DNA from: Dehalococcoidia bacterium UBA1141
GTDB lineage: Bacteria; Chloroflexota; Dehalococcoidia; Lucifugimonadales; UBA3495
NCBI GenBank assembly: GCA_002311385.1
Contig: DCAE01000109.1
Span: 67,261 to 89,154 of the forward strand
Reading direction: 5' to 3'
Length of the DNA: 21,894 bases
Position 1 is the stretch's first letter. Each line of letters starts with the position of its first letter. Positions 1 through 6,583 of the stretch are shown here, piece after piece. A program made the translations under genes and the position numbers. The notes below the pieces were generated by a model. It was not told the DNA's origin. It searched no databases and saw only the letters and a program-made list of their open reading frames with translations.

Positions 1-84
1 AACCCAGTCGGTGCCACCACTCCCCGAAACCACCTCAACCGCAACGCAATTCGATTTGGCCGTGTTATCAACGCCAAGCCATAA
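1..84 (+). CDS. Possible 3' end of an upstream gene (partial)
   Basis: Frame 1 is open from the first base to a TAA at 82-84 and would give 27 residues ending in ...RFGRVINAKP. The stretch is too short to assign a family, and another forward frame is also open here, so this is only the likeliest candidate for a C-terminus cut by the window edge. The following cupin gene starts 24 bases later, which would fit a compact same-strand arrangement. Confidence 0.25.
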   Translation, partial: NPVGATTPRNHLNRNAIRFGRVINAKP

Positions 85-108
85 ACGCAGATTGGAGCAA
101 GTTCAAAT

Positions 109-447
109 ATGTTAATCAGAATCTATACCGGCGGCGACGGTCAATCACACTTTGAGGACTTGGGCCTGCCGGATGCCGATGTACAACGCATCACCACCAA
201 GTCGGGTGAAGACCTGGTATTCCGGCGCACCCCGGAAGACCGGCCCGCCGAGTGGCACAATCCCACAAGGAGGCAATACCTCATTGTGGTGAGCGGCCAG
301 ATGGAGGTCTCAGTGGCCGATGGCTCCGTCCGGCATTTCCAGACCGGGGACGTTTTGCTTGCCGAGGACATGACCGGCCAAGGCCATCTGACCAAGGCTG
401 TCGGCGGACCTTGCACATCACTTTCAATGGGTATCCCGGACCTTTAG
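109..447 (+). CDS. Small single-domain cupin protein
   Basis: A 112-residue protein with one cupin_2-type beta-barrel. Residues about 55-95 carry the RQYLIVVSGQMEV strand, then a glycine turn and HFQTGDVLLAEDMTGQGH, which is the usual second cupin motif with a G-D turn and a late histidine. The first cupin motif is degenerate: the normal HxH...E is reduced to a lone H near residue 50, so metal binding is uncertain. No signal peptide is visible, so it is probably cytoplasmic. A GGAG lies about 10 bases before the ATG. The substrate cannot be read from the sequence; proteins of this kind are often small-molecule-binding or isomerase-like. The gene is followed by a stem-loop and a 230-bp gap before the formate dehydrogenase. 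Confidence 0.8.
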   Translation: MLIRIYTGGDGQSHFEDLGLPDADVQRITTKSGEDLVFRRTPEDRPAEWHNPTRRQYLIVVSGQMEVSVADGSVRHFQTGDVLLAEDMTGQGHLTKAVGGPCTSLSMGIPDL

Positions 448-503
448 CCGTCTTTCGTTGCGCTGTCCATTGCTTTGGGTGTAATTAAACGGTCCCTTTA
501 ATA

Positions 504-545
504 GCGCCCATGGCAAATTGGCATAAATGGCCGGGCCATGGGCGC
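504..545. repeat. Inverted repeat after the cupin gene
   Basis: Two perfect 11-bp arms (504-514 GCGCCCATGGC and 535-545 GCCATGGGCGC) flank a 20-base loop, 57 bases after the cupin stop. No T-run follows, so this is a stem-loop of unproven function, possibly an mRNA 3'-end protector or a weak terminator. Confidence 0.5.
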
Positions 546-679
546 AGTCCCCTTGGGATTTTGGCATTTTGTTCTCAAACCGGAGATTGCTTAAAACCAA
601 TCCAAACATGCCGCATCTAAGAAGCAGTTGCCCCAATTGTTGCCCCGATTAATGTAGCCACAGTCAATGGAGGCGAGCC

Positions 680-1735
680 ATGAAGATTGTTGCCGTTCTC
701 TATCCGGGCGGACCATCGGCGAAGGACACCCCGGAACTCTTGGGATGCGCAGAGAACGCCTTGGGGCTTCGTGAGATGGTGGAAGCTCGCGGCCATGAAC
801 TGGTCGCCTTGACCGATCCCGGCGCCGGACTAGACGCCCACCTGGCGGACGCTAACGTCGTTGTCGCCACACCTTTCTGGCCTGCATACATCACCAAAGA
901 ACGAATCGAAAAAGCCCCCAACCTACAGCTATTGCTGACTGCCGGTGTGGGCTCCGACCACTTCGACCTAGCGGCAGCGGCCGAGCACAACGTTACCGTG
1001 GCTGAGATTACCGGCAGTAACGTAGTTAGCGTGGCCGAACACGTCGTCATGCAGATGCTGGCCTTAGTCCGCAACTACATCCTAGCCTACAACGAAGTCA
1101 TAGGCGGCGGCTGGGACATCGGTAAAATCGCGTCCCGTTCCCATGACCTGGAAGACAAGACCATTGGCATCCTGGGAATGGGACGCATCGGCCAACGAGT
1201 GGCGGCGCGCCTAAAGCCCTTCGACGTGCACACTTATTACTTCGATTCCCGCCGGTTGACCACCGCAGAGGAGCAGGTCCTGGGTGCCCGTTATTCGGGT
1301 TTTAACGCCCTCGTCAGTTCCGCCGATGTGCTTAGCATCAACATGCCTCTCACGCCGGCGACTCAGGAACTGTTCAATCGGGAGTTGCTCTATAGCATGA
1401 AAAAGGGCGCCTACTTGGTCAACACCGCTCGTGGGCGGATAGTGGAAACCGACGCCTTGGTGGAGGTGATGGAAGCCGGCCACCTGGCTGGATATGCTGG
1501 CGACGTGTGGTATCCCCAACCAGCGCCAGCCGAACATCCCTGGCGCAAGATGCCCAATCACGCAATGACGCCCCATGTATCGGGAACCACGTTGGAGGCC
1601 CAAAAGCGCTACGCCGACGGCGTGCGGGACTGCCTGATTAATTTCTTTGATGGCCGCCCCATAGACCGTGACTACATCATTGTGGAGGGTGGCAGGGTAA
1701 CCAGTCCCAGCTACAGCTACGCTTACGAGACCTAG
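680..1735 (+). CDS. fdh: NAD-dependent formate dehydrogenase (D-2-hydroxyacid dehydrogenase superfamily)
   Basis: Oxidises formate to CO2 with reduction of NAD+; cytoplasmic and metal-free. The 351 residues follow the Pseudomonas/yeast FDH family closely. PFWPAY at 65-70 is the formate-side loop. TAGVGSDH at 87-94 and TGSNVVSVAEH at 111-121 carry N114. The Rossmann motif GMGRIG is at 166-171. D189 sits where NAD+-specific FDHs keep an aspartate (YFDSRRL). NTARG at 248-252 carries R251, GDVWYPQPAP at 274-283 carries D275 and Q280, and TPHVSGTT at 297-304 carries H299 and S301. This is the full formate-binding and catalytic set known from Pseudomonas FDH (Asn146, Arg284, Asp308, Gln313, His332, Ser334), so FDH is favoured over a generic hydroxyacid dehydrogenase. 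The N-terminus is shorter than the roughly 400-residue Pseudomonas enzyme. GGAGG lies 6 bases before the ATG. A small 5-bp hairpin (1774-1786) follows the TAG stop. Confidence 0.93.
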   Translation: MKIVAVLYPGGPSAKDTPELLGCAENALGLREMVEARGHELVALTDPGAGLDAHLADANVVVATPFWPAYITKERIEKAPNLQLLLTAGVGSDHFDLAAAAEHNVTVAEITGSNVVSVAEHVVMQMLALVRNYILAYNEVIGGGWDIGKIASRSHDLEDKTIGILGMGRIGQRVAARLKPFDVHTYYFDSRRLTTAEEQVLGARYSGFNALVSSADVLSINMPLTPATQELFNRELLYSMKKGAYLVNTARGRIVETDALVEVMEAGHLAGYAGDVWYPQPAPAEHPWRKMPNHAMTPHVSGTTLEAQKRYADGVRDCLINFFDGRPIDRDYIIVEGGRVTSPSYSYAYET

Positions 1736-1896
1736 GAAACCGCAAGATTACGCTTCCTTAGACGCCTACACTCCCGGCTAGGCCGGACCATTAAATTTCT
1801 TGCTTTGACCAACTCCTGTAACCTGCTTCTGTAACTATTAACTTAGAGTTGGAACCGCACCTGTCGGTAACTGCATTTTCGGAAGGAGCCCAAATA

Positions 1897-2313
1897 ATGT
1901 CAGAAGAGAACAAAGCGTCGTTCAAAAGATTCATCGATGAAGTCGTAAATAACAAGAACTTGGCGGTCATCGATGAATTGATCGACCCAGATTTGTTTGA
2001 CCATAACGCGGCTCCCGATGCGCCGCCCGGCATCGAAGTGATGAAGCAATTTATGTCCGCCTTTGTTGCCGCCTTCCCAGACCTTCACTCGACCTTGGAG
2101 GACCTGGTTGCTGAAGGGGATTTGGTCGCAGGCCGGATGACCACCACCGGCACTCACCAAGGAGAGTTCATGGGTATTCCAGCCACCAACAAGAAGGTTA
2201 CATTTTCTGAGACTCACATCGTCCGCATATCTAACGGCAAAGCGGTGGACCATTGGGGTATAAGCGACAACTTGAGTTTGATGCAGCAACTGGGCGTGAT
2301 TCCTTCGGAGTAA
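1897..2313 (+). CDS. SnoaL-like polyketide-cyclase-fold (NTF2-like) protein
   Basis: A 138-residue protein of the SnoaL/ester-cyclase group of the NTF2-like fold. Visible family marks are an N-terminal helix (NKASFKRFIDEVVNNKNLAVIDELI), the stretch DLFDHNA, GIEVMKQFMSAFVAAFPDLHSTLEDLVAEGD, and the C-terminal strands TGTHQGEFMGIPATNKKVTF and RISNGKAVDHWGISD. Such proteins often bind or turn over small hydrophobic molecules, but the substrate is unknown here. The start at 1897 is chosen because AAGGAG lies 9 bases upstream and the family normally begins at this MSEEN-type N-terminus. An in-frame ATG at 1849 would add 16 unconserved residues and lacks a good ribosome site. No signal peptide is visible. 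Confidence 0.85.
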   Translation: MSEENKASFKRFIDEVVNNKNLAVIDELIDPDLFDHNAAPDAPPGIEVMKQFMSAFVAAFPDLHSTLEDLVAEGDLVAGRMTTTGTHQGEFMGIPATNKKVTFSETHIVRISNGKAVDHWGISDNLSLMQQLGVIPSE

Positions 2314-2386
2314 TCAAAGAATTGAACCAGCATTGTTCTCTTGTTAGAAGCAGGGACTGAAGGACTAGGATTCAAGGAGTGAGACT

Positions 2387-2776
2387 ATGAGCGCTCGCAA
2401 ACGCATCGACCCAGGTTGGACTTGGGACGACGATTTCAATATGTCCCAGGCCATAGAGATTGGCAACACAATCTACGTTTCCGGTCAGGTGTCCATGGAC
2501 TCCGCTGGCAACGTGGTGGGGCCCGGCGATATGCAAGCTCAGACCAGGCAGGCGCTGGAGAACATTAAAACTGTTCTGGAATCAGCCGGTTCGTCCATGG
2601 CGGATGTGGTCAAGATTACCGTCTTCATGACGGATATCAGCCTGCTCCGCGACACCCACCAAGTGAGAGCGGAGTTCTTCCCAGACCCACCGCCAGCCAG
2701 TACCGGGATTGAAATAAGCGCCCTGGCATTTCCAGGACTTCTTATTGAGATAGAGGCCATTGCCGTAAAATCCTAG
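2387..2776 (+). CDS. RidA/YjgF/UK114-family protein, catalytic arginine absent
   Basis: A 129-residue single-domain Rid protein; the family forms trimers, and RidA itself hydrolyses reactive enamine/imine intermediates. The fold is clear: GNTIYVSGQVSMD at 26-38, QTRQALENIKTVLESAGSSMADVVKITVFMTDI at 52-84, and the terminal IEIEAIAV at 120-127. In archetypal RidA the active-site Arg105 lies in PARSCVEVARL. The aligned stretch here is PASTGIEISAL, so position 105 is serine, although the late glutamate (E121) is kept. The protein therefore probably belongs to an Rid subfamily without the classical deaminase activity. AAGGAG lies 8 bases before the ATG. It is the last gene before a strong terminator and may be co-transcribed with the SnoaL-like gene 73 bases upstream. 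Confidence 0.9.
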   Translation: MSARKRIDPGWTWDDDFNMSQAIEIGNTIYVSGQVSMDSAGNVVGPGDMQAQTRQALENIKTVLESAGSSMADVVKITVFMTDISLLRDTHQVRAEFFPDPPPASTGIEISALAFPGLLIEIEAIAVKS

Positions 2777-2821
2777 ACTTGTATCCCTGGCAATAAGGCC
2801 CAAGCCAGTGCAGGTATAATG

Positions 2822-2854
2822 AAAACCGGGGCCTGAAATGTGGCCCCGGTTTTT
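2822..2854. terminator. Bidirectional intrinsic terminator
   Basis: A 12-bp perfect stem (2822-2833 with 2842-2853) has an 8-base loop TGAAATGT, a GC-rich core and a T-run at 2850-2854. The A-run on the left gives a U-tract on the opposite strand, so it can end both the RidA transcript and the convergent lipoprotein transcript. Confidence 0.9.
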
Positions 2855-2888
2855 GATATAACGACCGCTGAGCTGAATCATAACCTCA

Positions 2889-3908
2889 TTATTGAGGCAA
2901 ATATTCCACGGTTAGAACCGGCCGGTTCTAACCGGTTGCATTCTCTCTGCTGTCGAACCTCTTGCTGGTCTGGGTTGACGATTCATTTCCCAACAGCAAC
3001 CACCCGAAATTGGCTGCCGGGTCGTCAAGCCATGACTGAACATCGGCCACCATCTCTTCCGTTGAACTCCAGGTGTAATGGCCAGTGCCGCCAATCTCTT
3101 GGGTAGAAGAAGCCGTCGTCAAGAAATCGCCGCCTTGATTTTCCCACTCGCCAGACTCGAAAAATGTGTGTACCCAAGTGGCGTCTCCGGTAACAGCGGC
3201 GATGCCAACACCCTCGTTGCTCCTAGCGTCGGACTCTCCCTCACCCCAGTCTGACAGCAGGCGATGCAGACCAATCTCCTGAAGGCTAGCCTGGGTCTCG
3301 GGCATGTTTAGGGTCAAAGCCACTACAGTTACCGTGGCCCCCGCCGGGATGGCGCTGGCAACGTCAAAGGCCAAGAAAGCCCTTCTGGCCGAACCGGTTC
3401 CGGTGTTTCCCGCGAATAGATGTTGTCCCGAACCATTACTGGCGATGTTTGCGGATGTTTCGTACAGAGTATTGTCCTTGCTTGGGCTCAGGTCCACGGA
3501 ATTGCTCCCTTCCCCCGTCTCGGGCTCCTGCGTAGCTGGAACATCCGTGGGACGAGGAGCGACGGTGCTTGTTGGCTCCGGTGTCGAGGTAGCTTGAGGC
3601 TGAGCAAAGGTTGGCGCCACGGTAGGACTAGGCGCTTGGGTCTTGGTCGGCGCCGGAAACTCCGTGGCCCTGGCTGTCGAACTGGGAACCGAAGTGGGTG
3701 ACGGCGTAGCCGCAGCAGTGGGCGCCAAGGTGGGCGTGGTTTCCGAAGCAATAGTCGGAACCGGCGTAGCCGCAGCGATGGTTGCCGGAACCGCAGTGGG
3801 CGCGGATGTTGCCGAAGCACCACACGCGACTGCCAATAGAATGACCACGACTGCTAGCCCAGGTGCTAAACGGCTCCCGCATATCAATGCCATGAAAAAC
3901 CGACCCAT
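2889..3908 (-). pseudogene. DNRLRE-domain (CBM96-like) lipoprotein gene interrupted by an in-register TAG
   Basis: The open frame runs from 3908 to a TAG at 2928-2930 (326 residues). The same frame then continues as NRPVLTVEYLPQ to a TAA at 2889-2891. The N-terminus has a signal peptide with a hydrophobic run ending in LLAVAC (C29, probable lipobox). Residues 31-135 are a Thr/Pro/Ala/Ser-rich linker of the type seen in exported Chloroflexota proteins. From about 136 a beta-sandwich DNRLRE domain follows, with motifs SNGSGQHLFAG, RRAFLAFDV, IGLHRLLSDWGEGES, GDATWVHTFF, HYTWSSTEEMVADVQSWL, NFGWLLLGNE and KRFDSREN. Family members normally end ...RENxTxxNRPVLTVxY, so the TAG stands in for one residue and the last strand lies beyond it. 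A nonsense mutation, UAG readthrough or a sequencing error are all possible. The likely role is cell-surface carbohydrate binding or adhesion. GAGAGG lies 7 bases before the ATG. Confidence 0.7.
2909..2934. repeat. Perfect 26-bp palindrome spanning the premature TAG
   Basis: Each half begins CGGTTAGAACCGG and the two halves are exact reverse complements, centred between 2921 and 2922. It covers the TAG at 2928-2930 of the lipoprotein gene and the codons for NRPVLT after it. As RNA it could fold to an 11-bp stem with a GGCC loop. No T-run follows, so it is not a standard terminator. Confidence 0.8.
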
Positions 3909-3975
3909 AAGTTACCTCTCATTAATACGAAACAATCCCGTCGAGATTCGTCTTTCTACCTAATAAATTAAACGT

Positions 3976-3988
3976 CCGATTAAATCGG
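3976..3988. promoter_or_regulatory. Small dyad between the divergent lipoprotein and selD genes
   Basis: CCGATT-A-AATCGG is a 6+6 inverted repeat about 70 bases upstream of the lipoprotein start and about 100 bases upstream of selD. It could be an operator, but no regulator family can be named from it. Confidence 0.25.
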
Positions 3989-4022
3989 AAAGCCCACCGG
4001 TACAGCTCCTGCCCTGGCGCGA

Positions 4023-4031
4023 TGATATACT
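4023..4031 (+). promoter_or_regulatory. Candidate extended -10 promoter for selD
   Basis: TGATATACT fits an extended -10 (TGn plus TATACT at 4026-4031) and would start transcription near 4038, about 47 bases before the selD ATG. No recognisable -35 lies at the right spacing. Confidence 0.35.
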
Positions 4032-4084
4032 TAGCTTCATTGTCCATTCGGTTTCGCGCCTAGCATTCCAAGGAGAAATTGTAC

Positions 4085-5131
4085 ATGCAAAACAGCGGAG
4101 TCCGGCTCACCGAACTGTCCCATTCCGCAGGTTGAGCCGGAAAGCTTAGCTTGGAGGACCTAGTTCAGGTCCTAAGTAAAATAAACATGCCCACGCATCG
4201 TGACCTCCTAGTAGGAACAGAAACCAGCGACGATGCGGCGGTATATCGGCTAAACGATGATACGGCGTTGATACTGACCGTAGATTTCTTTACGCCTATC
4301 ACGGATGATCCCGTGGAGTTTGGGTCTATCGCCGCCGCCAATTCCCTCAGCGACGTTTATGCCATGGGAGGCAAACCCCTGCTGGCCATGAACGTCGTAG
4401 GTTTCCCCGCTGATTTGGTGCAGGATATGCTGGCCGACGTGCTAAAAGCCGGGTATGCCAAGGCGGCGGAGGCCGATTGCTTGATAGTGGGCGGTCACAC
4501 CATTGACGACCCTGAGCCCAAGTACGGACTGTCCGTGGTTGGCATCGTGGAACCGGGCAAGCAAATCACCAATGCCGGGGCTAAACCGGGGGATGTGTTG
4601 GTTCTAACCAAGCCCATCGGCACCGGCATCATTACCACCGGCTGCAAGCAGAGCAAGACCCCGGCGGAGGTGCTGCGGGTAGCGGTGGAAACCATGGCGA
4701 CTTTGAACCGGGCCGCCGCCGAGGCGATGGTTAAAGTGGGCGTCAATGCTTGCACCGACATCACCGGCTTCGGTCTGATGGGTCATCTGAGGTCCTTGGT
4801 CAGAGGAAGCAAGGTATCCGCCAATATTCGGTTTAGGGATGTGCCGGTGTTGCCTGGAACGTGGGATCTACTTAACCAGGGCATAGTGCCCGGCGGAACT
4901 TACCGCAATCTACAGAGCGTGTCCGATTCGGTACATTGGGACCAAGACCTCACCCAAGAGCAACGGTTGCTGATGTGCGATGCGCAAACCTCAGGAGGCC
5001 TTCTGATTTCGGTGCCCCCAGAGCGATTGGACATGTTGTTGTCGGAACTGGAGGCCGCCGGAGTAGCCACCCGGGCAGTGGTGGGCGGAATAGCTGAAAG
5101 CAATCCCGGCCAGATTCATGCCAGCGTTTGA
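4085..5131 (+). CDS. selD: Selenide, water dikinase (selenophosphate synthetase), selenocysteine-containing
   Basis: Makes selenophosphate, AMP and phosphate from selenide, ATP and water, the selenium donor for tRNA-Sec and other selenium pathways. Without recoding, the frame seems to begin at a TTG at 4151 and lacks its active site. The true start is the ATG at 4085 (AAGGAG 9 bases upstream). The frame reads MQNSGVRLTELSHSAG, then an in-frame TGA at 4133-4135, then AGKLS and on without a break. The TGA is residue 17, where E. coli SelD has catalytic Cys17, and K20 matches its Lys20; many SelD proteins have Sec at this site. The rest is typical: LLVGTETSDDAAVY with the Mg/ATP aspartates, TVDFFTPI, DVYAMGGKPLLAMNVVGFP, VGGHTIDDPEPKYGLSVVG, LTKPIGTGIITT, CTDITGFGLMGHL and SGGLL. 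Length is 348 residues against 347 in E. coli. Automated annotation would truncate it by 22 residues. Confidence 0.93.
4145..4176 (+). promoter_or_regulatory. Candidate bacterial SECIS element in selD
   Basis: Directly after the UGA (4133-4135) lies a two-part stem-loop. The lower stem is CTTA 4145-4148 with TAAG 4173-4176. A 7-base bulge follows. The upper stem is GGACCT 4156-4161 with AGGTCC 4167-4172, and the apical loop is AGTTC. The UGA-to-loop distance is 26 bases, and a G lies among the first two loop bases. Both fit the general bacterial SECIS description (loop 16-37 bases from the UGA, G in position 1 or 2). It would recruit SelB with Sec-tRNA. Confidence 0.65.
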
Positions 5132-5148
5132 TTCTGGCGGGAACTCGA

Positions 5149-5177
5149 TTGACACCGTTTTAGCCGAAAGCTAAGAT
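5149..5177 (+). promoter_or_regulatory. Sigma-70-type promoter for the molybdenum oxidoreductase gene
   Basis: TTGACA (5149-5154), a 17-base spacer and TAAGAT (5172-5177) match the housekeeping consensus. Transcription would start near 5184, about 114 bases before the TTG start at 5298. A second TTGACA overlaps at 5177-5182 but has no matching -10. Confidence 0.6.
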
Positions 5178-5297
5178 TGACACCCGGCTCTTTGGGCCAA
5201 ACAGCCCGACAGGCGGAATTGAAGTTCCCGAATCGTCTTTTGAAGAATTCCGTGTTGGTATTATCAGTCGCCAACTAAAAATGTACCGAGGCAGAAA

Positions 5298-5909
5298 TTG
5301 AAGCGTCCAGACCAGATTAAAACCGCACCCGAGCAACCCCCCGGCAGCCGGGTGCCGCCAGGCCAGTTTCTCACCGACAAGTTTCCGGTATTAACCTACG
5401 GCAGCGAACCCAAGATAGATATCGAGTCGTGGAAACTCCGGATTTTCGGGTTGGTGAACCAGGAAAAAGAATTGAATTGGGCCCAGTTCTCGGACTTGAA
5501 GTGGGAAACCGTGGATGCGGATTTCCACTGCGTCACTCAGTGGAGCGCCCTCAACCAAACCTGGGAAGGAGTGGCCTTCTCGCAGGTATTGTCTTTGGCC
5601 CAACCGGATGCCAGTGCCCGATTTGTGATGGTGCACTGCTACGGCGGTTACACCACCAACCTTCAGTTGGATTTGGCCTTGGAAGAGGGGCTGTTCGCTC
5701 ATAAGCACATGGGAGAGCCCCTGGGGATGAGCCACGGCTGGCCCTTGCGGCTCGTCGTGCCTTCCCGCTACGGGTGGAAGAGCGCCAAGTGGGTAAATGG
5801 CATAGAGTTGATTGCGGATGACGCTCCGGGTTTCTGGGAACTCCGTGGGTATCACAATGACGGCGATCCCTGGAAGGAAGAACGGTTCTGGCCTGAGCTT
5901 ATGCAGTAG
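5298..5909 (+). CDS. Sulfite-oxidase-like molybdopterin-dependent oxidoreductase
   Basis: A 203-residue protein consisting of the sulfite-oxidase molybdopterin-binding domain alone. The motif DFHCVTQWS at 75-83 places C78 as the expected molybdenum thiolate ligand. WEGVAFSQVL, VMVHCYGGYTTNL, LAHKHMGEPL-type sequence (FAHKHMGEPL here) and GWPLRLVVPSRYGWKSAKWVNGIELI complete the cofactor pocket. There is no twin-arginine or other signal peptide, no haem domain and no dimerisation domain, so it is likely a cytoplasmic family member of unknown substrate. The TTG start is chosen because GAGG lies 6 bases upstream and the family begins near here. The only upstream ATG (5281) is in another frame. 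It has its own promoter and a 3' hairpin, so it is probably monocistronic. Confidence 0.88.
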   Translation: MKRPDQIKTAPEQPPGSRVPPGQFLTDKFPVLTYGSEPKIDIESWKLRIFGLVNQEKELNWAQFSDLKWETVDADFHCVTQWSALNQTWEGVAFSQVLSLAQPDASARFVMVHCYGGYTTNLQLDLALEEGLFAHKHMGEPLGMSHGWPLRLVVPSRYGWKSAKWVNGIELIADDAPGFWELRGYHNDGDPWKEERFWPELMQ

Positions 5910-5958
5910 CCCGGAATTTCTTCAGGAACTGGGCGGTCTAGAGGAAGAAGCGAGATTG

Positions 5959-5993
5959 ATTGGGAGCAAGCTATTACATGCTCCCAATTTACT
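5959..5993 (+). terminator. Stem-loop terminator after the molybdenum oxidoreductase
   Basis: A perfect 10-bp stem (ATTGGGAGCA 5959-5968 with TGCTCCCAAT 5979-5988) with a 10-base loop is followed by a weak, interrupted T-stretch (TTTACTTTA). It lies 50 bases after the TAG stop at 5907-5909. Confidence 0.6.
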
Positions 5994-6093
5994 TTAGGGG
6001 GTATCACTACCCAGCAGCAGCGGCTCCGCGATGCTAGATTAGTATTGCCAGTATCAACAAGATGTCGGGATATTCTCCCTTCTGGAATCTTCG

Positions 6094-6288
6094 TCAGGCG
6101 GCTTCCACTTCCTTATTAAGCCTTTTCGCTGGCGCGGACTTGATTTTCAGTCCCGCATTAGCGTCAATCTTGGTTTCCACTACGTCCTGATGGTAGCCAC
6201 ACTGCATGCAGGTAAAGTATTTACCGTATTGGTCTCCGGATAGATAAAAATCTCCCCGGCATTTCGGGCAGCCTTTAAATTTGATCAT
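6094..6288 (-). CDS. Small zinc-ribbon protein
   Basis: A 64-residue protein with two CxxC knuckles, CPKC and CMQC (KGCPKCRGDFY...YFTCMQCGY), spaced like a rubredoxin/zinc-ribbon fold, followed by a charged, Ala/Lys-rich tail. The role is unknown; such proteins often act as nucleic-acid or protein adaptors. The start at 6288 gives MIKFKGCPKC and lies 10 bases after AGGAGG. A TTG two codons upstream (6294) is possible but sits only 4 bases from the same site. Its 5' end faces the heat-shock operon, with a 295-bp shared upstream region. Confidence 0.75.
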   Translation of the reverse strand: MIKFKGCPKCRGDFYLSGDQYGKYFTCMQCGYHQDVVETKIDANAGLKIKSAPAKRLNKEVEAA

Positions 6289-6462
6289 AGCCAACCCACC
6301 TCCTAACCCGCCAAAATCCTTAGCGGTATCGATTATCGGTCGTCTCCCATTACCCGATTATTACCTACATGTCTTAGCATCGATTCACGAGGATTCTCGC
6401 TAGTCCTGGTTGCAATTTGATTAGCAGCGAGACCGATATATACACAAAGAATAAGAGTAAGG

Positions 6463-6491
6463 TTGACACGACTCGTATCAAGAAATATCAT
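6463..6491 (+). promoter_or_regulatory. Consensus promoter of the hspR-grpE-dnaK cluster
   Basis: TTGACA (6463-6468), exactly 17 bases, then TATCAT (6486-6491). The predicted start is near 6498, inside the dyad at 6495-6512. A strong housekeeping promoter covered by a repressor site fits the known HspR mode of heat-shock control. Confidence 0.75.
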
Positions 6492-6494
6492 TTA

Positions 6495-6512
6495 ACTTGA
6501 ATTAGATCAAGT
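6495..6512. promoter_or_regulatory. Candidate HspR operator dyad
   Basis: ACTTGA-N6-TCAAGT overlaps the predicted transcription start. The half-site CTTGA/TCAAG is shared with the actinobacterial HAIR element (CTTGAGT-N7-ACTCAAG), but the spacing is shorter by about half a helical turn. Two direct copies of CGAGTCAA (6531-6538 and 6548-6555) lie downstream in the leader and might be extra contact sites. Confidence 0.5.
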
Positions 6513-6583
6513 CACTCGGAGCGCAACTGTCGAGTCAACGCTACCGACGAGTCAATCAGCCTGAATAGTTTTGGAGACAATGG

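Noticed and set aside
100..135. Possible tRNA T-loop (GTTCAAAT)
   Set aside because: No acceptor, anticodon or D-arm can be folded around it, and it overlaps the cupin start.
1211..1603. Long antisense frames across the formate dehydrogenase and dnaK genes
   Set aside because: They lie opposite clearly conserved proteins and show no family features of their own.
3488..3823. Arginine/proline-rich and glycine/alanine-rich frames overlapping the lipoprotein gene
   Set aside because: They are other-frame readings of the low-complexity Thr/Pro linker; composition, not conservation, keeps them open.
4151..5131. selD starting at TTG 4151
   Set aside because: It lacks the active-site residue 17 and Lys20; the ATG at 4085 with UGA recoding gives the full family N-terminus and a proper ribosome site.
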